Shown: positions 14,701-28,749, counted from the first letter of the stretch. The stretch: DNA of 64,000 nucleotides from Burhinus oedicnemus (GCA_008921705.1 VFFE01007186.1:1551122-1615121), one strand, 5' to 3'. A program made the numbers and translations. The notes: generated by a model from the letters alone, not told the origin.

Positions 14701-16523
14701 GCTATGAGAATGTTATAAAATATTTAACATACTGTTGTTAGTTACACTATTTCAGTATGCCTCTAGTTGAGTTCAAGGCAAGCTCATTTTAATTATATCC
14801 TGATTAGTACACTTATATTTTTCACGTGTCACTGGCCTCTGCTTTGGCTACAAATAACTAGAAAGATAGTGCTTCCTGAGTCACAGACTAAGGTCTCTTT
14901 AATAAGCACAGCTAGGAAGGGGACCTGGAGAAGAAAAAAAAGGAAGAATATAGCTGATAGCACAGGTTCTTCTTAATGTTAGAAGGGGAAGGAGAAATGT
15001 TGCAAATAACTGGAATCAAGCTCTTAATAGGAAAGGACAAGCTCACAAACTTCTTTAATCTCCAACAGATTTTTCCTTCATTTGCCTACAGAAGGAAAAT
15101 AAAATGCAGCTTATAAATAAAAGCATTTTAAAGTGATTGATTGATGTTGTCAGAGAGAATTTGATTTTAAAAGTGCTCTTCCCACATTAACTCTCAGAGG
15201 ATCAAAAGGGTGAACTAATCCTTGTTACATACTTAGAGCCATGCTCTCTTGCCAGTTTAAAACACAAGAAACAAATTGGTAACTACATTTCTACAATAAA
15301 ATTTCCAAAACTTTTCCAAAACAAACAGCAAATCCTGTCAACTCAGGAAGATATCATTCTTTGGATATGGATATTTTTAATAGTAAAGGTTTTTTTGAAG
15401 AGGATTTACAGTGTACAGTTCAGCACCAGGCAAGGGTCTATGAATGAGCTCTAGCCCAGTCTCCTCCATCTACAGAAAGCATCACTGGTGTCACTGCTAT
15501 ATTCTGAACTTTGCAAACATGACTGCCATGGCTTGACCACTAATCTTCCCTTTTTTCTTCTTCCAAAAGCTCAGCTGGCCAAAAGGGAGACATTAAGAAC
15601 AACCAATAAGCAAGAAGTGGGACTGAAAAATCCTCAGTCTGTACTCAGCTGCCTAAGCAAACAATTCAGTTGTGGAATGTGTTGAGTGCCTGTGTGCTCC
15701 GGATGACTGTTGAACCAGCAGCATTTTCAAACACAAATATTCATTTGTATTCTGAAAGAATGGGCTAATCTTTTGCTTTCTAATTTTATTGTATTGGGGT
15801 TTACATCTCTTGCTAAATACTAATTAAAATTTTGTGTCATTTGTGTCAACAAATTTATTGCAGAACCTCTTGCATGACAGTGGTGGTTTAATCTAGTAAA
15901 AAGAAACCCAGTGCTCTTTTCTATCCTTGAAAAACAAAACAATAAAAAAGAAAGGAGGACAAAGGAGAATGAGAAGGACAAAGATTGATAAGATTTGAAT
16001 AAATTTATATGATCTTGATTAAAATTAACCAATTCATGTACTAGGAGTGTTAATTTTTCTAAGGGAATGTAATGTTTTTATTGAAAAAAAATTAGTTGTG
16101 AAACATAGTTCTTTATGCCGTAAGTTATACAGTTATACTAGATATGCATATTCGTTTATTTTCTCCTTTCAGTCACTGTACACACTAGTTATGAATAACT
16201 ATCATTTACAAGGGTCTAGATCCTGCTAAAATATAGGAACTTAAAATAAGACTTACCTGAAAATCAGTCATTTAATTTCATGCGTGCCTAAGAATCCTAG
16301 TTTCTCATTTTTTGCCATAAAAATAAAATAAAATAAAAAATTACTGCACGTAAAATACTCCCTCCACCCCCATTTTTTCAATATGAATATCTAGAACTAC
16401 AGCTCCCAGTCAGTTCCAGGTACCTTTTAGACTGCTGGTTAGTGCACCGGTTTGAAAGTGAGAGCAATGGAGTAATGACACTGATCTTAGACTGAACATT
16501 TGTGGACAAATATTTTAGTTACA

Positions 16524-16818
16524 GGTTGTTCAGCCTGGAGAAGAGAAGTCTCCGGGGAGACCTTATAGCAGCCTTCTAGTACTCAAAGGGGCCTACAAGA
16601 AAGCTGGAGAGGGACTTTTTACAAGGGCAGTTAGTGATGGGACGAGGGGTAATGGCTTCAAACTAGAAGAGGGTAGGTTTAGATTAGATCTCAGAAAGAA
16701 ATGTTTCACTCTGAGGGTGGTGAGACACTGGAACAGGTTGCCCAGGGAAGCTGTGGAAGCTCCATCCCTGGAAGTGTTCAAGGCCAGGCTGGATAAGGCT
16801 TTGAGCAATCTGGTCTAG
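16524..16818 (+). pseudogene. CR1 ORF2 C-terminal fragment
   Basis: This is the tail of the CR1 polyprotein (endonuclease-reverse transcriptase), after the reverse transcriptase domain. Reading + shows the familiar CR1 tail: a GEGLFTRA stretch, GNGFKLEEGRFRLDLRKK, a VVRHWNRLPRE motif and the terminal ARLDKALSNLV followed by TAG. The frame is broken near 16578, where a TAG and a shift interrupt the FQYLKG-like segment. No reverse transcriptase or endonuclease domain remains, so the fragment cannot act. It is a dead-on-arrival copy. Confidence 0.88.
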
Positions 16819-16910
16819 TGGGAGGTGTCCTTGTCCATGGCAAGGGGATTGGAACTAGATGATCTTTAAGGTCCCTTCCAACCTAAACCATTCTATGATT
16901 CTATGATTCT
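16524..16910 (+). mobile_element. CR1 LINE 3' end, 5'-truncated
   Basis: A 387-bp fragment of a CR1 non-LTR retrotransposon in sense orientation. It starts within the C-terminal part of ORF2 (a GLFSLEK-like stretch), runs through the ORF2 stop at 16816-16818 and a short 3'UTR, and ends in ATTCTATG-type tandem octamers at about 16890-16910, the hallmark CR1 3' terminus. The severe 5' truncation is typical of target-primed reverse transcription that stops early. No clear target-site duplication is seen, as is usual for CR1. The flanks are AT-rich single-copy DNA. Confidence 0.93.
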
Positions 16911-18844
16911 CATGCAACTAGTGGCAAACGTCACAGCCATACTTGTGATAAGATCAGAAAAAATTAAAACATGCTTACTTTCACCCAAAAATAATGTCTT
17001 TTCAAGGGTGACCCCTAAAGACAGAGCTTCAGACTCTGAATCCCAAAGGAAAGGAAAAACATCATTCCCCCACTAAAGTATCAGTGCTCTGAACTGTGGG
17101 ATGGATTTAATGTTTTGTATCAGTTAGTTTGGGGAAGTTCCCTGATCACTGTGATGGTTGACTGAACTTTTCTTTGAGGTCTCCACGAACTGTAGAGGCT
17201 GCCAAGCAGTGATTAAATTTCAGAATTAAAGTGATTCTTGCATCAAAATTGGTGATGGGCTCTGAGATTTTTCTGAAGAAAAGGCAGTATAGAAGTCTAA
17301 AATTATCTCAGTTCTCCATCATTAAGTGTTCTATGAATGTGATTTATACTGCTGGAGTCATGATTGTTGGCAAAATAACTTTCTTATCTTAATTGCCACC
17401 AATTTTGCATGACTGGCATTCATGGACTGAAAAAAACCCCAAATCAAACAAACCCCCAAACTCTTCCTTGAGGATGGTTTAATCAATAAGCTCAGTGAAA
17501 AAGAAAAATAATGCTGAGGGAGGTTTTGGTCACACAGATAATATAATAGATGGTGGTTTGCATTTTTTTAAAACATAGCCGTAGGTATGCTTTTATTAGT
17601 TTTGGGAGAGAGATGTTGAGTTTATTGGAAAGTGTCACTTTTTAATTAACTTTTAATGTTGTGTACACACTATTATTTTTATATAGGTTTTGCTACTTTA
17701 GTGTACAGAAAACCAGGTTAATAAACTTTGCAATTATTTGTTTTATAATTATATATTAACTGGTGAAACCAAATTAGCTTTTTCCTGGTTTGTTAGTTAT
17801 TTCAGCAAAACCAGAAACCTCTCTGTTTTGCTTGCTCTGCTGTTATTTGAGAAAATCTCAATCAACATTAGAATACTTTTGTATGTTAAAAAGTGAAAAA
17901 CTGTAATTTACCAAAGCTGTGTATCAGAGTTCTAAAAATAATTTTATACTGCAAAGAAGATGCTTTGTCAAATCAACATTTTTTCCTATAGTGTGCTGTT
18001 TCTTTTTGACTTGCAAGGACAGCTCTTTTCCTTTCCACAAAAGCATGAAGCAAGTTTAATATTCAAGGTAGAACTGAAATCATCAAAAGTTTTGAAGTGT
18101 AAAACTAGCCTGCCAAACTACCTGAAAAATACATAGAAATGTTTCCACCATAGACATTAAATATTTTGTCCATAAGAACTGATTTTCAAAGTCATTCATG
18201 CTTTGTTCTGTAATTTCACCCACGTATAAAATGCCAGTAAACACAAATGAAAGATATCCTCATGTATAATTGTGAAACAATAGCACACCTAGCAAGCTAA
18301 TAGCATCTTTCTCCAGAGCCAGAACATCATTTCATTATACAGAAAAGAAAGATGTAAAATGGATGACAAATCTGGATCTCAATGCTTAATGTTATTTCTC
18401 CAGTCATTACATGAAAGAAAAAGAGGGTATCTTATTTGACACCTATATTCTTTGGACTTTCCTGCATATAACTTTTATCATAACATTATCTTATTGAACA
18501 GTAATTCTCAAGACAACTGGTTAGTCAATGGTCCTGTTCAATATAGAATATTAGGAACATCAGAAAGTACTAGAAACATCACAGAGAGTTTGAGCACTCT
18601 GAAGATCTTGTAATTCATTCTGTTTTACTGATCTCTTGTAATGACTTCAGACATATTTGAATAAAGACTAATAGAGTAGAGCTATCTCAAACTTCACATG
18701 AATAGCACTCAGGTGTGCTAAGAAATTTCCTAGTAGTATTCTGTGAGCTAAGAAAAGAATGAATCAAGGCACTTAAATCCAATTTTATCTGTTTTCTAGG
18801 TTAAACACATTTTGAACTCTTTAAGAATTAAAATAATGGACATG
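16911..18844. other. Intergenic, no recognised feature
   Basis: AT-rich sequence with no open frame or repeat that I recognise. A short A/C-rich patch lies near 17430-17460. Confidence 0.55.
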
Positions 18845-19251
18845 TGTCGTGGTTTAACCCCAGCCAGCAGCTAGGACTGCACAGTTCTCCCCCTTCGCCT
18901 CAGAAGGGCAGGGAGAAGAGGGAGAAAAGGAGGGGAAAGGGAAAGGAAAAAACCACATGGGTTGAGATAAAGAGAGTTTAATAGCAGAAAAGGAAAATAA
19001 CAATAATAATAACAACAATATGACAAGTGTTGCTCTCACCACCCAGTGAATTGGTACCTTCCCAAGCAGTGATCACAAATTTTTGCCCCGGCCAACCCCC
19101 AATTGTATACTGAGCATGATGTCTATGGTATGGAATATTCCATTGGCCATTCTGTCATTCTGTCTATGCTCCTTGAAAAGTATCAACATCACCTAGCAAC
19201 AACTAAAACAACAGCATTATTGACACTCCTTTCCCAGCTGAAACCAGGACA
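18845..19251 (-). mobile_element. Solo LTR, ERVL-type endogenous retrovirus
   Basis: A 407-bp solo long terminal repeat. Read on the minus strand it starts TGTCCTGGTTTCAGCTGGG and ends GGGTTAAACCACGACA, so it has the TG...CA termini expected of an LTR. The flanks are ACATG (18840-18844) and AAATG (19252-19256), a 5-bp target duplication with one mismatch, which fits ERVL-type integration. Inside, a TATACAA box (19103-19109 on the minus strand) precedes an ATTAAA polyadenylation signal (18977-18982). No internal retroviral sequence adjoins it, so the provirus was probably lost by LTR-LTR recombination. It shares both ends with the composite element at 29268-30738. Confidence 0.88.
19103..19109 (-). 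promoter_or_regulatory. TATA-like box of solo LTR
   Basis: TATACAA on the minus strand, just after a CATGCTCAG-like stretch, at the position where related LTRs in this window carry TATAAAA. It is one base away from a good TATA box, so LTR promoter activity is probably weak. Confidence 0.5.
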
Positions 19252-21490
19252 AAATGTGAAATAAATGTTGCTTCTTTTTAACACTAGGAAAACTAATTTC
19301 ACTGAATAGAATTCTATTAATGCCAATGGGTGTGTGCCTAGTTGTAAAGAAGCATTTCTATTAGCATTGTTATTTTTCATATGTACCCTAGAACTTTATT
19401 TTTGCCAGTAGTAAATCATTGATCAGTGAGACTAACATAGTATGTTCTCCAATAACTGTTCCAAATTCCAGTAATTTGGTGATTAAAAATGTTTTCAGTA
19501 TTGCTGTTTAAAATTCATCCTGTTTACTGCAGGATTGCTTGTTATAAACCTAGTCATACCCATTTGTATTTTACAAACAAAGCTATGAGAGAACATAATT
19601 TCTCTGACTGTGAACATCCTGGCAGCATATTTGCTTCCACCTCTACCTAGTGGAAGTACATACACAAATCAATAGATCCAAAAAAAGGAAATCAGGTTTT
19701 TCTTTACCTTCTGAATTACTTTTCTCCACTCACATCAACATAATCTATGAGTACACAGAGAATGAGTTATACAGGGCTTAAAACACAATCTATTAAAGTA
19801 TGACTTTATGTTTCTTTTCCCCACAATATCATCCTTTGTCATTTATCTTCATCTATGAGAAAGTCTCCCAGGAATTAACTTTAATGTTAAATGGGGCTAG
19901 GAGCATAAACTGCTGGCATCACTGTTATTATCCCTGATATGTCAGGGGTATACAAAATCCATAACATTTCATTACGATTTCTCAAAGAGTCTCTTGGTTT
20001 CTGTTTGTTTCCATTGAGCTGGACTTCAAATCAGTTAATCCAGAAAACATCTCTATTCTCCTCTGAAAGTAATTACATTTTACAGTATATCATTGGGAGA
20101 TTTGAAGCTATTTGAGGTGGCATATCAAGTGGAAAACAGACTGGAGAAGCTATGGGAGGTTTACAAGAAGATTTGTGGCTAGGAAAGTTTTTAATTTCTC
20201 CTGTTTTCTGGAATAACCTGCTTTCTTTCCTCCACTAATGCTGCTGGTTGTCAAGTGGATAGATGAAATAATAGCATAATTAGGAATGCTAGAGAGTGAA
20301 AACCATTTGTTTAGTCAGGGACTTAAAACTAGAGTTGTATACTTCATTTGTTCAGAGTATCGTGAAATGGCTCACTTAAACATTTGAAATACATGTGTGT
20401 GAACAGTTCACTGCTAATCCTTAATTCATTTACTGCACATGACTAAAAATCCAATATTGGCTTCTTTTCAGTGTCATTTTTTTCCTAGGACATATAAAAA
20501 TGTTTTTGTGAAGGAATTTTGCGTACTTGTAATACTGATGAATCAATTTGTTAATTAATCTTCAGAAGTGCACTCCTTGCGAGTGCTGAGAGATGTTTTT
20601 TCACCTTATCAGTTACTAGCCAGTATCCCTAAAACCACTCTTCTCCATGAAATGAGTGATTTCAAGAAATGTGCTACTGCAAAACTAGTATCAAGGTGGC
20701 TCAAATTCTGTGTATTTTACCAAAAAATACTTCATTGTATGTATATTTTAAGAATTATTTCATTTTTTGGTAAGTTTTGAAAAGAAAAAAAAAGAATCAG
20801 GAACATGTAGCATTCTACACGTACAAGATGTTTATATTAAGTAACTTACACTATTTCGTATTTCTTCAAGAAGCCTAGAATCAAATCTGTAACAAAAAAC
20901 TTTATATTCCAATTTTCATAATCCAAATTACATGCCAAGGTCTAAGACTTTGAAGAGTTCATTTTATAAATCCTTACTGCAACTCCAGTGATTTAGCAGG
21001 GGTGCTGAAGATATCATAATTATGTGTGACCTCAAGTCTGATGATAATCTGGGGAACTATAAAAAGGAATGAGTTGCATCTGTTTCAACAAATTTTCATG
21101 ATTTAAAAAGCATCGTTCATAAGATTACTGCAGTTTCCTTATTTTTCTTCATGCTTTTAAAATTTTTCTAGCTTCATCTGCAAGTCAGAATAAGTCATAC
21201 CTTAATAAAGCAAAATGATAGAAAACAACTTTTTGAAAGCTACATCATTCCAAACTGGCGTATGTGTTAAAAATACCAGCTCACCATACAGACACCGAAA
21301 ATTCAAAATTAATATTTTTTACCACTGGCAACATCACGTCCTTCTCACTTCTAAATGTTTTTAAAAACATGTTAGAATTCATTTGCAGCTGGAGGCAAAG
21401 CAGGATACATTATGACATATAAAAAGGGACCAGGCAATCAAGTTTAGGGAATTAAACCCCACCCTTTTAATCCAAATTATTTATTTATTG

Positions 21491-21546
21491 AGGGGGAAAA
21501 AGAACCCAAAACCAAGAAAGAAAAAGAAAGAAAGAAAAAAAAGAAG
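21491..21546. repeat. Purine-rich GAAA tract
   Basis: Nearly all purine over about 55 bases, with several AAAG units near the right end. It is a degenerate (GAAA)n simple repeat. Confidence 0.75.
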
Positions 21547-21651
21547 ATACATTGAATGTAAGATATTGCCTTACCTTAACTGAAGCAAAGCAGGATTTTG
21601 CACTTATCAATGTTGAAATTGCAACTTCTTTGTCTTTCCTCCCTCAGCCAT

Positions 21652-21703
21652 CACAAACTCATACACACATACACACAAACACATGCACACACACACACTC
21701 ACT
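21652..21703. repeat. Degenerate (CA)n microsatellite
   Basis: ACACACAT-like and CACACACA units interrupted by T and A substitutions. The longest uninterrupted CA run is only about five units, so this is an old or decaying microsatellite. Confidence 0.8.
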
Positions 21704-23759
21704 CTATAAAATCCATTCTGGTGAAAAAGGTTTTGAAAAAGTATGATCTTTCAGTTTTTAAAAATAAGTCTTAAACATAATCTAATTTAAACATGGATGT
21801 CTTGTACACGTCAGAAAGGGAGGAAGTGCACATTTTATTGATTAATGAATGACACTTATTTTCCTGGATATAGAATTACAACATCTTACTCTTCCCATAC
21901 CTACTTCCATATTCATGCTTCCATATTTAAATACAAAGTTGGCTTTGACATTTACCAAGGAGAAAAAGTGAACTAGAATAATAAGCGGGACAGGATTATA
22001 GGCTCTTTTAAATGAGGAATGCATCTGTGGGCATTGATGCTGCACACTGAGCCATTACACAGCTCATTACTGAACCATAATACGTTACAGTGGAAAAAAA
22101 AATTGTTTGAAATTATGTCTTTCAGAGAAGCTCCCTTAAAAATTTTCAGAGAAATGGCTAATGAGGGTGTAGAACAAGCACTTAGGACTGCTAAAGAAGA
22201 AATCAAGAGGTATATTTTCCTCTGAGATCTAAAGTACGAGTCTTTGAAGGAAAGCAGGTCAAACAGTGGTTCATGTGTAAGTCCCCCACATGATACTGTG
22301 AAAAAAATGGATATTTCAGTGAAGGCAAAAGGAAAGCCTAACAGATAAACCTTCTGAAGCATCAGATGGCAGGTGGTGAATGCCTAACCTGGACCAGTAA
22401 TGGATGAAGAGCTGGAAAGTGGTATGAGAGAGAAGCAGCTTCTAATTATTTTGTGATTTGCTTTAATTTAAATCAGACTTTAATTTGTTGTCACAGCAGA
22501 TTAACAGTGGCTGCACAAACAAATGTAATGAATTCAGGGTGTTTCAAAGCCAAAGGCTAAACCTGGATTTATTGTTGGCATGCGCTTTATTCATCTCACT
22601 GGCCTGGGCAGGACTTGTTTCTTTTTGCTTTTCCTTTTTTCTTTCCTAGAGAAGTCAGTGATTTAAGGCGAACTAATGAGAAATAAATAAAATGAAGCAA
22701 GCTTCAACTTAACTTGAGGATTTGTGTTTGTGTGGGTATTTCAAAGTAATGCCATAAACAGCTGTGCCTTATTCTGTTTAATTTTTTTTTTTTTTTGACT
22801 GAGCAAAGAGAAAAACTATTCTCCACCATAACACTGATTTGGACCTAATCTGGAATAGCCTTTTTATTAATATTGTACTAAACCTCAGGAAATGATGCCA
22901 TAGGCCACATATTAGTGCCAAAATACATATGAAGTCAGTTGATTCTATTTATTAAGACCATACAAGGTCTTTGACCTCCTTACAGTGCACAAACATTAGG
23001 CCAGCTGGCTTACAGACATTCTTTTATACTAAATCTGCACACTCATATCTGTTAGCAACTTTTCATTTCATCACGGCACAAGGAGTACCAGAACTGTAGC
23101 AGTGGTTTATATGATTATATTTAGACTGCATGACTGGCCAGTAGAAGTACATACTGTGTCATTTTCATACGTTCATTAGTGGTGGCTGATAACAACCACA
23201 CTGCTGCTCTCAGGTAGATAAATCATATTAAACCGAGAACCTGGAAATTATCAGAGTAGGAATTAGCTCTGAACACCCATCTCACTATATAGCACAGAAA
23301 TATTTAATTTGGCAGGAATTTATCACTGGAAAAAATCATCTGTGTGTAAAAGCATTTAAGAATGCCTTTTCAAAAGCCTGAATAGGCACAAATCCCTTTC
23401 TGAGGTGCAAGTATGGGTTAGAGGTGTTACTGATTTTCAAAGAGATTACCTGAATCTGTAATGGAAAGGTGCAAAGTGACTTTGTTTAGTAGACATAACC
23501 CACATTTCCTGAGCCCATCAGGCTCTGCAAACTGCAGACAAACACAACCTGTTTATCTCATGAATAGCCTGTCTGTTCACAACCTCAAGGTCTCAACAGA
23601 GACCAAATTCAAAACATTTTGTCACCATTCATATTCCTTCACTAATTCACCAAGCCTACATGGGAAGGCATCATGTTCCATTCTGGGGCAGGGTGTGTAC
23701 TCCATCAGCATAGTTATGTTTTGTCTTCTTACATTGGGCATAAATTGCAGAGTTTAGTA

Positions 23760-24500
23760 GCCGGGTGCTGCCAGGGTGAGCCATGTGGGAGGAGGCGGTG
23801 AACTCCCTGTGCTAGTCCCAGATGGTCCCATGAGGCTGTGACACAGATCAAAACAGACCATTAAATGCCAAAACTTCAACCAGGCAGAGGAGCTTATGGT
23901 ACCTCTACTCAAACATATTTAAGAAAGAGCAGCAGCTGTGAGGGACAGGAGGCACAGCTGGACCCGCCACCTCAGAAGGAGATTCTCCATGATGGAGGAG
24001 ATACCTCCAAGGGGACTGTGGCCATTGGTAATGTACGCCAGGGTAGGAACACCCCTTAGGCACTGCAGCCTGTGGAAGACCCATGCTGGGACAGGAACAC
24101 TGCCAGGAGGGCAACTGCAGGCAAAGCATGCCAGGACAGGGGAGTATTAAGGAGCAAGAAGTAGTGGAGGAAAATAAATGAGAAGCAAGGAGCATCAGAA
24201 AGAAACCATTCAGTGCAGATCCCAAACTCCTGCACTGCCTGTCATCTCACCAAAGGGACTGGAAGAGACTGTAATGTCGCAAAATGAAGGGAAGCTGAGA
24301 CTACAAAGTGGAGGAGGAGACGTGTTTGACTGAAGCAGAGCCCGGCGGAGGGGTAGCAAAGACATTTCCCTAAATGTTTCTTTAACTGTTTATACCTTCT
24401 TTTTTCTCATACCTGAATTGGTAATACAAGGTTTATGTTAATTGGCAATAAATTAAATTAAGTGAAATTCCCCAAGCTGAGACAGTTTAGCTTGTCACAC
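23760..24500 (+). mobile_element. Old degraded LTR, probably ERVL-type
   Basis: This segment is richer in G and C than its surroundings. It contains recurring phrases such as CACTGCAGCCTGTGGAAG and CCCATGCTGGGACAGG that I associate with a common avian LTR family, then a tail with TTGGCAATAAATTAAATTAA and CCCCAAGCTGAGACAG. AATAAA at 24447-24452 would be the LTR polyadenylation signal. Boundaries are approximate: the left end is not clear, and the right end seems truncated or too diverged beyond about 24500. No target duplication was found. Open frames here, such as 23905-24225 on the minus strand, are incidental to the GC-rich base composition. Confidence 0.6.
24447..24452 (+). terminator. LTR polyadenylation signal AATAAA
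   Basis: AATAAA sits in the AT-rich segment near the end of the degraded LTR, where members of this family carry their R/U5 poly(A) signal. Assigned by position only. Confidence 0.45.
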
Positions 24501-25703
24501 TTCTTAGAGTAAGCCTTCCTTTACTAGATGTAGAGACTTCCTTCCTTAACTGTGGCTCATCTTTCTAAAACAAGCCTTTAAAATTCTGTAAAGGTCTTGA
24601 AGAACATAATCAATGAAAATTTACGTCTTCCTAAACATGTAGTAAAAAAATAGGACAGTTCTGGCTGGACACTCCCCTATTCCAAACAAAGTTGATATTC
24701 TTCATATTCCTGCTTTGATATGCCTTGAATTAGTGGTACCTTCTTCCAGTGAGACTGACAAATTATAGATTTATCTCTGATTAGTTGGCTCTGACTCTCT
24801 GGGAAAAAAACAGGTCTGATCGTTACATTTGTAGATGTTACACTCTTTGAGGAAATTTTTCTTGAGCGGATCTCGAAAACATAAAATGGCACTTAAATGA
24901 CAATGACCAAGGATGCCTACAAATCTTCGTTAAAAAAACCTTAACATTTTATTAGGAGAAATAAATGAAAAATAGAAATATTCATATATTTGCATAAGCA
25001 CTACTTCATTTTCCTGAAACTGCATTCATTTAGCTTGTGCCTAAGTGAGAAGCAGCCAGAAACCCCTCTCAATTTTGTTTATACAGTTGGGACATTAATA
25101 TTTATTTCTTTCTTCCTTTGGGCCATAGCTAGTGTACCTTCTGTGATCCCCACGTACTCCTAGTGTTGTTTTTCATAGCAGCATTTGTTTGTTTTGCATA
25201 GTATTGTTCTTCAGAAACTGAGAAAGATGTTTTATGAATTATTCAATCCAATATTATCAACATTTAACAATCAGTTATATCCTTGAGTAATATTTAAAAC
25301 AATTTATGTGAAATGATCCAGAAAGTAACTATAGTTTTATCTTGCTTCTCCCAAATTCAGTTCTTGCCTAACATTGTGCCCATTGATCCATTTCCACGTT
25401 TCTTCTCTCTCACAAATACAATCCAATTTATCCCATTATCTGGGCTAGCTCCTTTCCTTGTGTTTCCTGACCTCTATGTCCAGACTGCTCCTGTCTTCAT
25501 CTAATCCTGGTGCCTTGATAGAGGGGTACTTACGTGAGTTTTGTGAACCTCTTCAGCCTTTGTGGTTTTTATGCCTAAAGTTTCCCCTGAATTAGATTTC
25601 AAAATTATTTACAGATGGGAAGCTTGTAGCTCTAATATCAAATAATTGTAGTAAGTGGAAGCAAAAAGTGAAATATGTCTATTTTATGGGAAGGTGACTA
25701 AAT

Positions 25704-25738
25704 TGTGTGTGTATGTGTATGCATGTGTGTTTGTGTGT
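25704..25738. repeat. Degenerate (TG)n microsatellite
   Basis: TGTGTGTGTATGTGTATGCATG-type run of about 35 bases, interrupted by A and C substitutions. Confidence 0.8.
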
Positions 25739-28700
25739 AAGACACAGAGACTCCTCTCAGAATTCCTGCATTCTTAAATTACCTAAAAAAATTTAACACA
25801 TATAGACACTAGTATTCCTACTGTCGGAGTTATTTATGAAGAAGCTTAGGCATTCATGTGAATTGCTAAAAAGAGGAACATGCAATTTTTTTGAAACATT
25901 GGCCTTCCCTTTATAGAATGCAAATAAAAAAATGAGCCAGTCAACAAGAATAAAAATGGATTCGTAATAACTGGATGATAATAGGATGCTAAATCTCTAT
26001 GCTATGATAAACAGTTGTCACCTAGAGGACTGAGTTCACCAATTCACAGAGGGGAGGGGATTAGATGATGTGTTTTGTTGTTTACATATTCATAAGATTT
26101 TGGGATCCCTGATGGAAATCACAACCTCCATTTAAATCTTCTTTAAATCTTTGTCGCTGCTGCCTACTTTAATCTCTTCTCGTAAAGGGAATGTTAAAAC
26201 AAGGAACATCAAGGGCGATTTTCAACTTCAGTGCAGAGAAAGAGGGCACTCAGCAGTTTTCAAAACCAGGTAGAGTTACAGCTCTTGCTCCTAACAATGC
26301 CTACTAGATTAAATTTTGAATGTGCATTCTGAATAAGTAGTTTACATAATGCAATACAGGTTTAGAACTTCAAGTTTTGCTTTAAGGATGGCTTGTTTCT
26401 TAATAATAAAATGAGCCTCTATTGCTAGGAAGTTTTATTCTTGCAAGTAAACACTTTAGATGTTTTTTTTCCCTCATCCTTCTTAATGCTGTTCCACACG
26501 GGGCAATGAAAAAATGCCTTATTCTTATGATGACATTTTAGGATTTAAAGTACTCTATTTATGTTAGTGGAAATCCATAGAATTCAATACAGTCACTTCT
26601 GATTTACAACAGTACAAAAGGAAGAGAATTGAGCCTATGATTAACAGTGTCCTAGCTCTGACCAAGACTTTCTGTTTCAGAGTTACTTCCAGCAGTTTTC
26701 TTAAGGTGGACTGTTAGTAATGAAAATTTCTGTAACATCCAAACAAAAAAGACAAGCCAGGTAAGTACTAGGAATCAGTAAAAAGATTCAATACAATCTT
26801 GGAAAATCACATTGAAGGTCACAATGTTTTTCCCTTCCATTTCTAAATATTAGAAACCCTAAACTGAGTGATTGAGTCATTGTTTAAATTAAGTTTGTTC
26901 CAACGGGACTGAGACTTTAATTCTAAACTAGTGTTGCCTGCCTCGACCACCCTCTTCCAACAACAGAAGCAAACTAAACTGTCTGTCAAGGGAGGTGGGA
27001 CCTTCGTAGTCTATAGGGAAAGCAGTTATGCCTAAATATCCAATATATTAACAGCATTGCAGCTAGATTGGAAATGTAATATCATCTAATGTTTTTATGA
27101 AATAGCATTTTCTGTTCATTAACAAAATATTTCAATGAATAGCAGAAAATGTGTACATTACAAAATTTGGTCTATACTTGAAATTCCAAATAATAATTAT
27201 GGAGTAATAGCAACCACTATTTTTACTTCAAGGGGTAGAAAGCTCCTTAAATCTGTGTGAACTGTGATTCAGGAGTTGTGATGTGCTGCATTACCTCTGT
27301 GGACCCTTCCAGTTCTCAGCTTAATGAGAATTCTGCTTTTTGCATTGTAGGGATGTGGTCTCTACCCTTGAATAGAAGTTTAAATTATAGTTTACAAAAA
27401 AAGTTCAAGCAGTTTTCCCTTCCTGTCACCTTTTTGCTTTTCTACCCTCCCTAAAGGATTTGATGTGAGATTTAGAATTCCATCATACAAAAGTGTAAAG
27501 AGAAAGTCATAGGAAAGGGTAAGCAGAAAGTAATAATAGCCTAAAAGTGCATCTTCAATGGTGGGCCAGGGAATTCCTGTCCACTTTTCAGCTCTCAGGT
27601 GTTATTGTACATCCAGCTTCATTCTGACATGATGTCACTTTGCAGTCTCCCCTTCTGTTTCCCAATGTAGACAAACCTTAGATTTAACAGAAGCCAGTGC
27701 AAATGAGAACTGGTCCTCGGCATGAATAGCTGGGACACCAGGATCTCAGGTTGTACACATACAGATAACCTTAGATATATACTTCCTTTTTAACTTTTTG
27801 ATGGATTTAACATTATTGACAATAAAGGTACTATTTATATTGTTGAACTGCTTTTGGATCACATAAAATTAATTCAGCATGAGGTGTAGAATTTTCCTGA
27901 AAGCTACATGAAAAATATGCATATTCCAAGATATTTTATAGCTCAGGAATTATATTTTTCTGGAATTCTCTACTGCTTCTAGAGAACACTAAATAAGTTG
28001 TTAATAGTGGAAATGTTCATTTGTCATTAACTATGAGTAGTTAGGATGTGTGCTCTTCATTTCCCCCCTTAATACTCTCCCTCTGACCCGTCCCCAGCAG
28101 TCTAAGGTATGTACATTCTCATAAGACTAACAAATAGAACTTCATTCCTTAAAGTATTCCTTTTGAAACATTGCCAGAAAGGATGTGAGGGCATGAACTG
28201 TATTTCAGGAACGTCAAGAAACAGTGTAGGAGAAAAAAGAAAACCAATGAAATCTTTAAAGAAGGCTGTTCAGTGAATCAGAGAGCACCTTTGGTTACTT
28301 TCTCTTCCTTATTATAATAAGAATCATCTACACTGAATGATATCTTAGGTGTTTTCTCTACTGGTATTCAAATTATATCTCTCCGTTTCCTTGTTTGTGG
28401 CTATTACAGCTTTTTATGCTTTTCCAGCGGAATTGCATGTGGGAGAAAAGGCTTCTTGAATGATTTTCACCTATTTTAAGATAAAGTATGTTAAATTTGT
28501 ACTTATTTCTGTTCACATTTATAAATATTTCAGATTTACTCTGTATTGCATAAATTAATTATTTGATTTCTAGTTGCTTTTGGTATTAAGATTCTTTAAA
28601 ATCTGTAAAATGGTAAGCATTTCTTTCAGGCATGCTCTGCTGTGTGAGGCTGAAAACAGCCTAAATTTGGCATTTGCTTTATTACTTATTTAGTCTGAGT

Positions 28701-28749
28701 TAGAAATAAACCTATTTTAGATGCAGTATAGCATTCATATTAGAATGTT

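Larger units (their letters stand above)
1..16523. other. AT-rich intergenic DNA, no recognised gene
   Basis: I see no coding exon, RNA gene or mobile element I can name. The sequence is AT-rich and mostly single-copy in appearance, with A-rich and CAAA-type low-complexity patches. Open frames are at most about 120 codons (for example 12386-12748 on + and 9859-10188 on -), which chance would produce in a window of this length and composition. The minus-strand stretch near 9.9-10.2 kb has an exon-like splice acceptor and is discussed in the findings. Confidence 0.6.
19252..23759. other. Intergenic, simple repeats only
   Basis: No gene or named mobile element recognised. A purine-rich GAAA tract and a CA-rich tract lie at 21.5-21.7 kb. 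The stretch 22440-22700 looks like ordinary single-copy DNA. Confidence 0.55.

Noticed and set aside
22440..22700. Possible conserved non-coding enhancer-like segment
   Set aside because: It has several TAAT/ATTA cores and looks single-copy, but AT-rich DNA has these everywhere. Without an alignment I cannot support conservation.
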